64,000 nt of DNA, taken from Vicingus serpentipes (GTDB lineage Bacteria > Bacteroidota > Bacteroidia > Flavobacteriales_E > Vicingaceae). The stretch is from positions 1 to 64,000 of the forward strand of contig NZ_VOOS01000005.1 in NCBI RefSeq assembly GCF_007993035.1, read 5' to 3'. A program made the position numbers and the translations under genes. The notes beneath the pieces are model-generated. The model saw only the letters and a list, made by a program, of their open reading frames with translations. It was not told where the DNA came from and did no database searches. Positions 1 to 9,640 of the stretch are shown piece after piece; within the stretch, counting starts at the first letter, position 1, and the number at the start of each line of letters is the position of its first letter.

Positions 1-1691
1 TCAGGAAGAACAGTAATAGTACCAGTAGCATTAACTGTCCCACATCCTCCTGTTAAAGGAATAGAATAAGTAAAAACTCCTCCGGTAGTTGGTGTTCCAC
101 TAATCGTAATGGTTCCTCCTGACCAGTTTGCGCTTACACCAGCTGGCAAACCTGTAGCAGCTCCTATTCCAGTAGATCCTGTAGTTGTGTGAGTTATATT
201 GGGATTAATAGTTGCATCAAAACATAAAGAAGGTGAACTAGAAGCAGCACCTACTCCCATATCTGGTAGAATATTAATTGTACCTGAGCCTGAAGCTCCA
301 CAAGGCATGGTGCCTACGCTGTAATTAATTGTATGAATCCCGACAGGTGCAGTAGCGACATTGATTACACCAGTACTCGTATTTAAAGACGCTCCTAATG
401 TTCCAGAAGAATATGCTCCTCCTGCCGTACCAACTAATGTTGGGTTAACTGAACCTCCAGTAGATTTACAAATTGTAGAATAAGACAAACTTGTAAATGA
501 ATAAGGATTAGTAACTGTAATCGTTTTAGTTAAAGAATCATTACAACCTCCTAAATTCCAATAGTAAGTAAAATCATAAGTTCCTGGCCCAGAAATTACC
601 GGATCAAAATATGCATAACCTGCATCATTAGCTCCAACAGAACCTCCAGGAGCATTAGTAGCCCAAGTAGCATTACCAGAAGGAGAATAAGGCCCCAAAC
701 GAGTACACCCATTTCCTGATGCATCAGTACCATTATCAAATATTACTCCTGTCCCTCCATCGTAAATATAGTAATCAACACTAGTTTCATCACATATTTC
801 AACATAATAATCAGTAGTTGGACTTAAATGATCTCCATAAACAGTTAAAACTGTTCCATTAGTTAATGGCCCATTATAAATTAATGTTCCTGAACCTAAA
901 GCTCCAGTTCCTCCTGAATATATTGAAACATAATCATTAGCATCATTTGTAGGTGTAAATTCAAAATGAAGTGCAGGTGTAATATAACCACCAGCTGTAG
1001 CAGAATCATTTGCTACTAAATAGATAAAATCATCTTCACAATTCATTGAAGATGGAAAAGGACTAATAGTATTGTAAGGAGATACGCTTTCTTCAGCATG
1101 AAAATCAACTGTTCCACAACTTGGTGGAAAAACAATACTACAATTAGTAGCGCCAGAACCTCCAGTTTGAGAAAACGAAATTGTACCTTGATCATCAGAA
1201 TAATTTGTAATTAACATTAAATACACATCTCCTACTTGAGCTCCTGTAATATTTGCTGTTTCGGTAGGATCTGGAGCAAAACTACAATCCACAATTTGAT
1301 TAGGATCGGCAGCAGTAGAAGCATTACCATGATCTCCACAATAACTAATGGCTTCAGGCAAATTAGCATAAGGTCCATACAAAATAAAATCTACATCCAG
1401 ACCTCCTCCTGTATTATCAAATTGCTCAATAAAAATATCAATATTTCCTGCAGTACTAACTTCCATATAATACCAGGCTGGATTAGGCTGATCTGATAAA
1501 CAACCATAATTATTCCCAGGGTCTAAGGTTGAAGCTTCGGATGAACCATAAGTATTAGGGAAAGTATAGGTAGTTCCCGTACAAAAAGGATCTGCATCAA
1601 CACAATAAGTGCCCTGAGCATAAGTAGTTGAATTAAATACATTTACCAATATAAAAAAAGTAAATGCTAATAAGTGGTATATTTTTCTCAT
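1..1691 (-). CDS. Large secreted repeat protein, 5' part only (runs off window)
   Basis: The reading frame opens at the ATG at 1691 and stays open to the window edge (563 codons), so the C-terminus is missing. It begins with a signal peptide (MRKIYHLLAF..., ending near TTYAQ). A Cys-containing domain common at the N-terminus of large Bacteroidota surface proteins follows (TYCVDADPFCTGTTY). Gly/Ser/Thr-rich beta-type segments come next. Near the edge begins an Ig-like repeat of the type found in Flavobacteriales adhesins (motif NITHTTTGSTGIGAATGLPA, then ISGTPTTGG). Function is probably surface adhesion or gliding, with a T9SS sorting domain expected beyond the edge; that part is inference. 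The gene lies 28 bases after the 130-residue secreted protein on the same strand. Confidence 0.85.
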   Translation of the reverse strand, partial: MRKIYHLLAFTFFILVNVFNSTTYAQGTYCVDADPFCTGTTYTFPNTYGSSEASTLDPGNNYGCLSDQPNPAWYYMEVSTAGNIDIFIEQFDNTGGGLDVDFILYGPYANLPEAISYCGDHGNASTAADPNQIVDCSFAPDPTETANITGAQVGDVYLMLITNYSDDQGTISFSQTGGSGATNCSIVFPPSCGTVDFHAEESVSPYNTISPFPSSMNCEDDFIYLVANDSATAGGYITPALHFEFTPTNDANDYVSIYSGGTGALGSGTLIYNGPLTNGTVLTVYGDHLSPTTDYYVEICDETSVDYYIYDGGTGVIFDNGTDASGNGCTRLGPYSPSGNATWATNAPGGSVGANDAGYAYFDPVISGPGTYDFTYYWNLGGCNDSLTKTITVTNPYSFTSLSYSTICKSTGGSVNPTLVGTAGGAYSSGTLGASLNTSTGVINVATAPVGIHTINYSVGTMPCGASGSGTINILPDMGVGAASSSPSLCFDATINPNITHTTTGSTGIGAATGLPAGVSANWSGGTITISGTPTTGGVFTYSIPLTGGCGTVNATGTITVLP

Positions 1692-1719
1692 AATTTTATG
1701 ATTTACAGAGGATCGCATT

Positions 1720-2112
1720 TTATTGAGCTGCTTCAGCTCTATATTTTTCTTTTATTTTGTCTAAATTATTTTTTGACCAAGTTTTCATTATTTGAATATA
1801 TTGATCTTCAGATTGCCCTTTTATATGCTTAGGAAAACCATCAGGAATTTGACCTGTAACCGATTTTTCCATAATTTTTTTAGTAAATGTTAAGTATTTA
1901 CCTTCTCCGACAACAATTCCTCCATTAACACTTTTTGATTGGGCATTACTACTCTTTAAAATAGGTCTTGTAGAAGTAGTTATTCGAGGCGATTGCCTAT
2001 CTATATGCGTGGGTTTAATTACTTTTTTTTCTTGTTTACTGGTTGTTTGCGCATTTACAGTTGCAGAAAAACTGATAAAGAAAATGGATGCAATAGTAAA
2101 AGTTAATTTCAT
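1720..2112 (-). CDS. Small secreted protein of unknown function
   Basis: This 130-residue protein has a clear signal peptide (MKLTFTIASIFFISFSATVN, cleavage near AQ). The mature part is basic and rich in Lys, Thr and Ser, and I recognise no domain in it. It lies just upstream of, and on the same strand as, the large secreted repeat protein, so the two may be co-transcribed. A 16-bp exact tandem duplication lies immediately before its start codon. Function is unknown; export to the periplasm or beyond is the only supported statement. Confidence 0.7.
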   Translation of the reverse strand: MKLTFTIASIFFISFSATVNAQTTSKQEKKVIKPTHIDRQSPRITTSTRPILKSSNAQSKSVNGGIVVGEGKYLTFTKKIMEKSVTGQIPDGFPKHIKGQSEDQYIQIMKTWSKNNLDKIKEKYRAEAAQ

Positions 2113-2113
2113 A

Positions 2114-2145
2114 ATATGATGAGTTTGATATATGATGAGTTTGAT
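2114..2145. repeat. 16-bp exact tandem duplication upstream of start codon
   Basis: The unit ATATGATGAGTTTGAT occurs twice head to tail (2114-2129 and 2130-2145), ending one base before the ATG of the small secreted protein on the minus strand. It occupies the expected ribosome-binding region or 5' leader. The rest of the gap up to 2351 shows nothing I can name. Confidence 0.9.
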
Positions 2146-2351
2146 AAATGTTTTACTTGACTAAAACCTGATAAAAATAAACAATATATCGATAATACTT
2201 GTTAAAATATCGACAAACTGCCTAAACACAATTAACGGCAATTTTAAGAAAAAGGTTGCACTAACTATTTTAAAATTAAAAAATACTAAGAAAAAGGAGT
2301 GTTTTGTTAAATATATAACACAATAGCTTTATTAATAAAATAAAAGTAATT

Positions 2352-4346
2352 CTATTTACAATATTTTAAATATTCTTGATAGATATTCTGCTTTCCTAAT
2401 CGATTACTTAGGACCAAAATATGATTGCACAACTGGATATCTGAGTTATCTTCTTGATATGCCTTAACAAAGTAATCTAAAGCAACATCGTAATAACCAT
2501 CGCCTAATGAAGAATATAAATTACCAATATTAACATATATGAATTTAGGCCTAACAGATTCTTCAGCTAAATCATTTAAAAGTTCAATTCCTTCAATTGT
2601 TTTATTATTCTTGGTTAAAACACTATTGAGTAAATCGTAAACATTTAAATAATCTGGTTTAATTTCTATTATTTTTTTAATATTAGTTATGGAGGCATCG
2701 TAATTTCCAATTGCATTGTAAGAAAAGGCTAAATTAAAATACGCTTCAACATAGTTAGAATTATAAATCAATGCTTTTTCACAATATTTTATAGCCGATG
2801 AATAGTCTCGTTTAAAATTTAAATAAACAGATCCTAAATTATTTAAGCTTGTGTAATAAGTTGTATCAATTCTAACTGCTTCTTTGTAATGATAAATAAG
2901 TTTTTGAACATCTTTACCCAATGATGGGTTTCCAGGGTTTTTCTTAAATTCTCTCGCAACTTGTGTATAATATGTGTTTGCAATTAGAGCATGAGCCTTT
3001 GCAGATTCAGAGACATAATCAATATCATGTTCATACAAAGTTAAATAATCATGCCAATCAGGATTTCTTGCAATTGTTCTCCCTGAATAAAACAATCCTA
3101 TTACTAAAATAGTCCATAAAAACTTAGTAGGAATTTTATGATTGTGGTTTTTTATTTCTGAAAAATCTAACTTTAAAATTTTTGAAATCCCCCATACCAA
3201 AACAATACAAAATCCTAATGATAACATATAAGTAAATCTATCTGCAACTATTCCAGGTAAGAGTATCAATGAATTATTTACCCCCATCATCACTCCTAAA
3301 CATATTAATATTCCCAGACCTAAATATTCTCTTTTAAGAAATGAATATAAGCCATAAAACCCACCTCCTAATGTTATAAATAAAGAAACCCATACTTGCC
3401 AAAATGACCATGTTGCTATTGGTATTTGATTATATCCGTAATAAAAGGCCATGTCTTTAGGAAAAATTAAACTCTTAAAATAAAACCAATTACAGTATAA
3501 ACTAGATGAAATTCTTTTCATAGACCATGGTTCATGCATTAATGGATGCTCAAAATATTTAAATAATCTTAATTGATTTTCTCCATCTACTAGCATTTTT
3601 TGAGTAATTTTTATAGCCACAAAAAAAACAAGGATTGAAATAATGGATATGGTGAAGTATTTTTTTTGAGCCTTTATAAAATATAAGGTCATAGGTACTA
3701 GTGGAGCAATAATCATTGCTGTATTTTTAGTAAACAATGCTATAATCATACATAACAATGCATAGACTAAATAACGAATTTCTGCTTGTTGTGTATATTT
3801 TATAAAATTGTTTATGGATAGCAATACCATAAAAAAAACGATAATTTCATCCCTGTTTTTTATACTACTAACTACTTCCGTATGCAAAGGATGTAACATA
3901 AATAGTAGGGTAATAGCTAAAGGCACTATAATAGATTGTTCGTATAAGATTTTTTGTAAAACAATTAAAAGAATAACCCCTGTTAATGCATAAAGAAGTA
4001 CGTTTACAAAGTGGCTAATATTAGCTTGTGTTAACTTATCTTTTTTCTTTTTTTGCTCTTTTGTTTGGAAAGGAGGTAATTTATTAAAAAATTGTTTTTC
4101 TATTGCAAATGAAGCAATTACAACTGGCCTATAATCATATGACTGTTTATCATCAGTTGAATATCTTGAAGTGAAAATTTCAGGAAGTGCAGCGATTCCA
4201 CCTTCTACCAATTTATTTCCATCAACAACAATATTATCATCTAATGCATACTCATTATTAATTGAATTCCCATAGATTACAAAAACTAAAATAGTAAATA
4301 AAATATAAATCTTTCGAATAGTAAATGTGGATAAATTTAGTTTCAT
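2352..4346 (-). CDS. TMTC-like GT-C membrane glycosyltransferase with C-terminal TPRs
   Basis: The 664-residue protein has a multi-spanning N-terminal half (about residues 12-420) and a C-terminal TPR array (about 440-660; motifs such as AYFNLAFSYNAIGNYDASI and SLNNLGSVYLNF). The early lumenal loop carries an acidic pair (ALDDN, D36-D37) and a DYRPV motif (71-75). This matches the layout of TMTC/GT-C glycosyltransferases, which transfer a sugar from a polyprenyl-phosphate donor on the outer face of the membrane. It is the last gene of the minus-strand glycan or lipid tailoring block. The GT2 enzyme encoded at 11776-12720 could supply its lipid-linked sugar donor (inference). Acceptor unknown. 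Confidence 0.75.
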   Translation of the reverse strand: MKLNLSTFTIRKIYILFTILVFVIYGNSINNEYALDDNIVVDGNKLVEGGIAALPEIFTSRYSTDDKQSYDYRPVVIASFAIEKQFFNKLPPFQTKEQKKKKDKLTQANISHFVNVLLYALTGVILLIVLQKILYEQSIIVPLAITLLFMLHPLHTEVVSSIKNRDEIIVFFMVLLSINNFIKYTQQAEIRYLVYALLCMIIALFTKNTAMIIAPLVPMTLYFIKAQKKYFTISIISILVFFVAIKITQKMLVDGENQLRLFKYFEHPLMHEPWSMKRISSSLYCNWFYFKSLIFPKDMAFYYGYNQIPIATWSFWQVWVSLFITLGGGFYGLYSFLKREYLGLGILICLGVMMGVNNSLILLPGIVADRFTYMLSLGFCIVLVWGISKILKLDFSEIKNHNHKIPTKFLWTILVIGLFYSGRTIARNPDWHDYLTLYEHDIDYVSESAKAHALIANTYYTQVAREFKKNPGNPSLGKDVQKLIYHYKEAVRIDTTYYTSLNNLGSVYLNFKRDYSSAIKYCEKALIYNSNYVEAYFNLAFSYNAIGNYDASITNIKKIIEIKPDYLNVYDLLNSVLTKNNKTIEGIELLNDLAEESVRPKFIYVNIGNLYSSLGDGYYDVALDYFVKAYQEDNSDIQLCNHILVLSNRLGKQNIYQEYLKYCK

Positions 4347-4366
4347 TTTAGGTAAAAGTATAAATT

Positions 4367-5305
4367 CTATTTTTCATTAAATTCTTTATTAATTTTGTTT
4401 TTTAAGACTGTTGTAAAATCAGTTTTCCCATCTTCATTCATATGATGGGAGTCAAAAAAATAATCATATCTATCTAAATATTGGCCTTCAAAATCCCAAA
4501 TAGGAATATTATATTCTAATAAGATTTTATCTTGAGGTGGATTACTCAGCATATTTTCTCCACAAAACTGTTTAAGAGTATTTAAATAATAATCGGTTAC
4601 AGGATATTTAATCCCTATAACTTTTATTTGATGAGATTGGCATAGTTCAATGGTCTTTCTAAAAAAGATTAAAGCATCTTCATAATATAGGTTTTTTGGA
4701 TTGTTAGATAATAACTTGTGCTTAATAAATAGCTCTGTATTAATTTGCTTTTGTATTGAAGAAAAGTCAGAAAATTTCTGTTTACCTTTTTTGATTTTAA
4801 CCATATTATTTTTTTTTAATACAGTTTTTAGTTCTATATATGGAAAAATAAGATATGCTATAGACTTTAAATATCTTTCATGATTAATTATTTCAGCATC
4901 TAAAAGTTCTTTGTAGTCTATATATTTTCCATAAAAAAAATAATTTTCGTTACGATTAAAATAGTCCGCAGAAAACCTAGTAATGTCAGCTTGTAAAAAA
5001 ATGTATTTAGGTTTTATATGTAACCGTTCAAGTAAATATTTTAATCGAAAATGAGTAAGAATTGGGTTTTCACCATAAAATGATAGGTTAAATGAATTTT
5101 TTATATTTCGTTCTTCAATACACCTATTTGGATGAGAGTCTCCTGTAAATAAGAACTTTGGAGCTTCTTTTAGACTTTCAATTTTTTTTTGATCTTTAAC
5201 TAAAGCGCTTGTTTCTGATGTGATTATAAAAAACACAACTAACAATACTAAATGAAGGAGCAAAAATGTGATTACAAAAACTTTTATTTTACGTCTGTTA
5301 GTCAT
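4367..5305 (-). CDS. Membrane-anchored SGNH/DltD-like acyl-transfer partner
   Basis: The 312-residue protein has one N-terminal membrane helix (about 8-28) and an extracytoplasmic domain. A TGDSH block (residues 54-58, candidate nucleophile S57) near the start and a DSHHM block near the end (candidate D285 and H288) fit the Ser and Asp-x-x-His blocks of SGNH hydrolases. Such proteins often follow MBOAT genes and act as the second enzyme in O-acyl transfer to extracellular glycans, as DltD or AlgX/AlgJ do. Its start codon overlaps the stop of the MBOAT gene by one base (TAATG), indicating translational coupling. The exact acyl group and acceptor are not visible from sequence. Confidence 0.72.
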   Translation of the reverse strand: MTNRRKIKVFVITFLLLHLVLLVVFFIITSETSALVKDQKKIESLKEAPKFLFTGDSHPNRCIEERNIKNSFNLSFYGENPILTHFRLKYLLERLHIKPKYIFLQADITRFSADYFNRNENYFFYGKYIDYKELLDAEIINHERYLKSIAYLIFPYIELKTVLKKNNMVKIKKGKQKFSDFSSIQKQINTELFIKHKLLSNNPKNLYYEDALIFFRKTIELCQSHQIKVIGIKYPVTDYYLNTLKQFCGENMLSNPPQDKILLEYNIPIWDFEGQYLDRYDYFFDSHHMNEDGKTDFTTVLKNKINKEFNEK

Positions 5306-6738
5306 TAAAATCTAAAGTAATAAAAATTAGCACTTTCATTAACTGAAAAAATTAAAATAGTAAATATTATAACGACATAAAAACTAACTCTAAAGTAGCT
5401 GTTTTTTATGCTGTCAAAAGGATGAAATTTTCCATTTTTTGAGAAATAATTAATACCTTCAGTTATAAAAAAAGTTGCCCCTACAACAATAAATGCATCT
5501 ATCTTGAAATTAAAATCACTAAAAAAATGAAGTAATTTTTTAATAATTATAGAGAGATCATTAAAATCTGTTATTCGAGCAAATATTGCTACAGATAGAA
5601 ATGAAGAAAATGTAACGAATTTAAATATAAATCGAGGAATTAATTTATCATTAGTAAAATTAATTCTATTAAAAAATTTGTAACGTAAATTCTTAGTTGA
5701 TGCATCTATAATCATATAAATACCAGCCATCAGACCAAAAAAGAAAAAATTGTAAGATGCACCATGCCATAATCCAATAACAATAAAAACAAAGAGCACA
5801 TTAAAAAGTGTTTTTAAATTATTGTTTTTTACAACACCTCCCATAGGAATGAAAAGATAGTTTTTAACCCAAATAGATAAAGTAGCGTGCCATCTTCGCC
5901 AAAACTCTCTCACATTTATTGATGAAAAAGGTTTAAAAAAGTTTTGACTTAATTCAACTCCAAAATATCTTGCAGAACCCAAAGCAATATCACAATAAGC
6001 AGAAAAGTCTATGTAAACATAGTAGGCAAAACCAACAATTGCAAGATAAACTTCGAATCCTTTAGTTTCAGGTGAATCTAATCGCTTAAAAACATTATCC
6101 ACAAAAATTACCAGACTATCTGCAATAACTATCTTTTTAAAAAAACCTAAAAGAATTAATTTACTTCCTTCAGAAAAATTGATCCAGCTTAAAGTTACTT
6201 TATTTTTAAATTGGGGAATTAAAAACCCAGGAGATTCTATTGGCCCAGCAACTAATTGAGGAAAAAATGATATATAAAGAGCAAAATGCCCTAAATGAGT
6301 TTCTCTCTTTATTCTTTCCTTATACACATCAACAATATAACTAACACCCTGAAAAGTATAAAAAGAAATACCAATAGGTAATATTAGGCTTCTAAAAGAC
6401 CAATTGATTGTATTTTTATTTGGTGTAAACAATGTTATTGTATCACTTAGAACTTGATAAAACCACTCAAAATATTTAAAAAACAATAGATGAGAGAGTA
6501 CTAAAACTACACTTAAAGTAAGAATCGTTTTGGATTTTTTGTTATTAAGTATGAATCCTGTAAAATAGGCTATTAATGTTATACTGCACATTAATAACAA
6601 AAACGTAGGTTCAGAAAAACCATAAAAAAAGTAACTAGCTAATAATAATAATGTCCACCGATATTTATGATTGATTGAATAATATGCAAATACAACTAAA
6701 GGCAAAAATAATATGTACCATATGGTATTAAACCCCAT
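5305..6738 (-). CDS. MBOAT family O-acyltransferase (AlgI/DltB-like)
   Basis: The 477-residue polytopic membrane protein shows the typical AlgI/DltB signatures: PIGISFYTFQGVSYIVDVY (121-139), FWRRWHATLSIW with H284, and the catalytic His block GLWHGASYN with H325. These enzymes carry an acyl group across the membrane for O-acylation of exported polysaccharides or lipids. Length and topology are normal for the family. Its 5' end overlaps the preceding sulfotransferase gene by 11 bases, and its 3' end abuts the SGNH partner, so the three are one transcription unit. Together they suggest that a single surface molecule is both sulfated and O-acylated (inference). Confidence 0.93.
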   Translation of the reverse strand: MGFNTIWYILFLPLVVFAYYSINHKYRWTLLLLASYFFYGFSEPTFLLLMCSITLIAYFTGFILNNKKSKTILTLSVVLVLSHLLFFKYFEWFYQVLSDTITLFTPNKNTINWSFRSLILPIGISFYTFQGVSYIVDVYKERIKRETHLGHFALYISFFPQLVAGPIESPGFLIPQFKNKVTLSWINFSEGSKLILLGFFKKIVIADSLVIFVDNVFKRLDSPETKGFEVYLAIVGFAYYVYIDFSAYCDIALGSARYFGVELSQNFFKPFSSINVREFWRRWHATLSIWVKNYLFIPMGGVVKNNNLKTLFNVLFVFIVIGLWHGASYNFFFFGLMAGIYMIIDASTKNLRYKFFNRINFTNDKLIPRFIFKFVTFSSFLSVAIFARITDFNDLSIIIKKLLHFFSDFNFKIDAFIVVGATFFITEGINYFSKNGKFHPFDSIKNSYFRVSFYVVIIFTILIFSVNESANFYYFRF

Positions 6739-7774
6739 ATTTACTTTTAAAAATATTTTTTTTCAATTTATACGGAAGATTATAATAAGAACAATAATAT
6801 ATTGCAACAGAAAGTCTGAATAAAGGGTAAATTGTTATAATTCTAAGATAAGCCCAAATTTCTTCTACTAAAGTAGCTTTTGAAAAGCTCAAGTAATCAA
6901 ACTCTTTCGCGGTTTTAGAACAAATGGTTTCTATTAAAATTAAATCTAGTGCAGAAAATTTATTTTCCCAATAATTAATTCTTTCATTATTTAAAGGCAT
7001 TTTTAGTCGATTATGCATCTCAATTATTTTGTCTTTTGCTGCTTGAGGTAAGTCTGCTTTTTCAAACTTTTTCATAACTGAATTCTCATGGTTATGCAGC
7101 ATTTGTTCATCAAAAGCAATATTTAAAAAGTCTGTAATTTTATTCAATGTTTCTTTTGGTTTATTTACAATGTTTTCATACTTGACTCTCGTAAACTTAT
7201 TGGGGAATTTTTGTTCATATTTTAGTATTGATTTATAATACAAGTTCCATGAAGCAGCATAAGAAACCATAAGCTTACTTATTGTACCTTCTGTGTGGGT
7301 TCTTCTTGATACTATGTTATCTCTATAATCGCGTGTTAATATTATAAATTTTGCATCAGGAAAAAGTGTAATTAAATTCTTAACATAAAGACTATAAACG
7401 GGATTCTTATCAACAAATACTTTTATTAGATTTTTATCTTTAGCTAAATTATTATTGAGGTAAACCTCCTTACAAAGATCTTGATAACTAATGTGGGGTT
7501 CATTTAAATCATATTTTTCCAAAAAGCTTAAATCTGGCTTCCAAATGCTTTGTGTATGGTTATGATTTAATTTAAAAAGCGTTTTAAATTCAGTAATTAA
7601 TTTGTTGCCAGAAAGGGATGAAAGGTCTTTCCCAAATAATATGAAATTATTTTCGGGAGCAGCCGAAATGGATGGATTGCCGTTCAACATATCAGTAAGT
7701 AATGTTGTTCCCGACCTTCCTATTCCAACAATAAAGCAGGGAGTAATATCTAAGTTATTTTTTTTTTGTTCCAT
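6728..7774 (-). CDS. PAPS-dependent sulfotransferase family protein
   Basis: The 348-residue protein begins with the 5'-phosphosulfate-binding loop GIGRSGTTLL (17-26) and has the 3'-phosphate-binding motif RDYRDNIVSR (148-157), both diagnostic of the sulfotransferase fold using PAPS. The probable substrate is a carbohydrate or lipid hydroxyl. It resembles the next upstream gene product along its length, including a similar C-terminal region (NERINYWENKF here, TSRLDSWKKNL there), so the pair looks like a tandem duplication. It overlaps that gene by 20 bases and the MBOAT gene by 11. No signal peptide is seen, so it acts in the cytoplasm. Confidence 0.88.
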   Translation of the reverse strand: MEQKKNNLDITPCFIVGIGRSGTTLLTDMLNGNPSISAAPENNFILFGKDLSSLSGNKLITEFKTLFKLNHNHTQSIWKPDLSFLEKYDLNEPHISYQDLCKEVYLNNNLAKDKNLIKVFVDKNPVYSLYVKNLITLFPDAKFIILTRDYRDNIVSRRTHTEGTISKLMVSYAASWNLYYKSILKYEQKFPNKFTRVKYENIVNKPKETLNKITDFLNIAFDEQMLHNHENSVMKKFEKADLPQAAKDKIIEMHNRLKMPLNNERINYWENKFSALDLILIETICSKTAKEFDYLSFSKATLVEEIWAYLRIITIYPLFRLSVAIYYCSYYNLPYKLKKNIFKSKYGV

Positions 7775-8816
7775 TCCTTACTCTTTCGATTCGTTCAATA
7801 TGTTTTTTAAACCTATCTACTTTAAATTTTATAGGCAAATAGAAGGTAGTTTCATCCTTTATTTGTTCAATTAACAAGATATATCTTAAGTGAATTGTTT
7901 TAATGAATAAACTTATTTTTTTTAACACAGCTATATTAGATTGAGGTTTATAGCCAAGCTTTTCACCAAATCCATTGCAAATATAATCACTTAAAATTAG
8001 TTGCTCATAGGCAAGGTTTTTTTTCCAACTATCTAACCTACTTGTGTTTATAGGCTTTATTAAGTCGCCATATTTCTTATTAAGTCGTTCTGAATAATGG
8101 TTTGTTAAATCATCAACTATTGCTTGTTCTTCACTCATCTGCAAGTGGCTTTTCGAATATTTTTCTATCCTTAAAAAGGAAAATATTCGGTCTAATGTAT
8201 GTTCAGGATGGCTTACTAATTCTTCGTATTTTATTCTTAACACTTGATTTTGATGTTGTTTTTCAAACTTTAAGGCTTTATTCGTAAAATAATTCCATCG
8301 TATGGCATTATAAACTACCGAAGGAGGTCGTATATGTATACTTTCTATTCTTGATAAAATATTTGCACGATAATCTCGGGTAATAAATATAAATTTTGCA
8401 TTAGGGTTTAATTTTAATAATTTTTCGCAATAAAGTGTGTTAGAAGGATTTTTATCTATAATTATTGGTGCATTAACAGAATTATTTGTTTTGTGTTTAA
8501 AAAAATTATAGAAATGCTTACAAAGTTCATGGTAACTACCAATAAAAGATTGTTGTAAAAAATCATCTTCTTTAGTTAAAGTATAATCATAACCAATGTA
8601 AGGTTGTAATCTGTTAAATAAAAGATTAAATTCGTGTATAAGCATAAGGTCTGAAGTCTTAAAGCAAGTTTTGTTTTTAAATGAATTATAAAAGAAAGTA
8701 ACGAAATAATTTTCTGGCACAGTATTAATTGCAGGGTGAGCACCTAAAATAGAAGTTAGTAATGTAGTACCAGAGCGACCAATCCCTATAATATAATTAA
8801 CTTCTACAATATCCAT
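7755..8816 (-). CDS. PAPS-dependent sulfotransferase family protein (paralogue)
   Basis: The 353-residue protein has the PAPS-binding loop GIGRSGTTLL (11-20) and the 3'-phosphate motif RDYRANILSR (147-156). A DKNPSNTLYCEKLL segment matches DKNPVYSLYVKNLI in its downstream neighbour. It is the first of two tandem sulfotransferases, each of which may sulfate a different position or substrate. A gap of 77 bases separates it from the hydroxylase gene upstream, so it may begin a transcription unit or be read through from there. Cytoplasmic; acceptor unknown. Confidence 0.88.
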   Translation of the reverse strand: MDIVEVNYIIGIGRSGTTLLTSILGAHPAINTVPENYFVTFFYNSFKNKTCFKTSDLMLIHEFNLLFNRLQPYIGYDYTLTKEDDFLQQSFIGSYHELCKHFYNFFKHKTNNSVNAPIIIDKNPSNTLYCEKLLKLNPNAKFIFITRDYRANILSRIESIHIRPPSVVYNAIRWNYFTNKALKFEKQHQNQVLRIKYEELVSHPEHTLDRIFSFLRIEKYSKSHLQMSEEQAIVDDLTNHYSERLNKKYGDLIKPINTSRLDSWKKNLAYEQLILSDYICNGFGEKLGYKPQSNIAVLKKISLFIKTIHLRYILLIEQIKDETTFYLPIKFKVDRFKKHIERIERVRNGTKKK

Positions 8817-8893
8817 TCTATTTTAAGTAAGATAGTTGAATTTTAGCTGAAAGGTAATAATTATTGACGATATTGCTATTTTCAACAATCAAA

Positions 8894-9640
8894 TCATTCT
8901 TTTATAAAAGAATGTATTCTAGTAAACACATAAACAGGTATGGCAAAAGTATTCATCATCCATTTTCTCATAAAAGCTGGAACATGGTACAGTATTGCTG
9001 TTTTCTGTAATGTATATTGAATTATAAGGGAAGCTAACATTTGTGCTGAAATCCATTTGGTTTTATGTTGGAATTCTGGTCTGATAATGTCTAATATTAA
9101 AACTATTCTTTTTTCGTTAGTGTTATTCCAAGCTAAATGAAGATGAGCATCACAAAAAGCAAATGGGATACCTTCATGCCATGATACTTCATTATCAAGT
9201 ACTTTAAATCCGCAGTCAGGTAATTTTGCTGGAACTAAAAGCGGTAAATGAACTCTATACATTGCATTTGAATCTCCTGTATGAGGTTTTAATTGAGTTT
9301 GTTTACTAAGCTGACTAAAAGATGCAGAAACTAAATAGGGTATCTGTTTGATTATTTTGGTGGTAATCGGAAATTTTTTTTGATTCTTTTTATAATTCAA
9401 CAACCAAAATTTAAAAGGCAGTATTTTCCAATTAGTAGGTTGATTTGCAAATGTTTTATTGTAATAAGGAATGAATTTTTCTTCGTCAGCGGTTGATAAT
9501 TCTTTTTGAATTGACAAATAATTGTCTTTTAAAAGTTTATACCAGCTAGTATATTCAATATCAAAAAAAGGAGGTTCGCTACCACTATAAGCACCATTTG
9601 AAGAAAAAGAAAACCATATTTTATTTAAGTCAGTATTCAA
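8894..9640 (-). CDS. Aspartyl/asparaginyl beta-hydroxylase-domain oxygenase (LpxO/AspH-like)
   Basis: The 248-residue protein carries the PF05118-type Fe(II)/2-oxoglutarate core: PHTGDSN with first iron ligand H120, DAHLHLAWN with second ligand H168, and R178 in NEKRIVL, the expected 2-oxoglutarate anchor. The C-terminus is hydrophobic and basic, suggesting membrane association as in LpxO, a family member that hydroxylates lipid A acyl chains. Substrate is not known; context with KAS III, ACP and sulfotransferase genes favours an acyl chain or glycolipid over a protein (inference). Its start overlaps the upstream paralogue by 4 bases. Confidence 0.82.
   Translation of the reverse strand: MNTDLNKIWFSFSSNGAYSGSEPPFFDIEYTSWYKLLKDNYLSIQKELSTADEEKFIPYYNKTFANQPTNWKILPFKFWLLNYKKNQKKFPITTKIIKQIPYLVSASFSQLSKQTQLKPHTGDSNAMYRVHLPLLVPAKLPDCGFKVLDNEVSWHEGIPFAFCDAHLHLAWNNTNEKRIVLILDIIRPEFQHKTKWISAQMLASLIIQYTLQKTAILYHVPAFMRKWMMNTFAIPVYVFTRIHSFIKE

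Noticed and set aside
1236-1496. 86-residue plus-strand open frame
   Set aside because: It lies opposite the large secreted protein; composition is Ser/Ile-rich noise from the repeat gene's complement.
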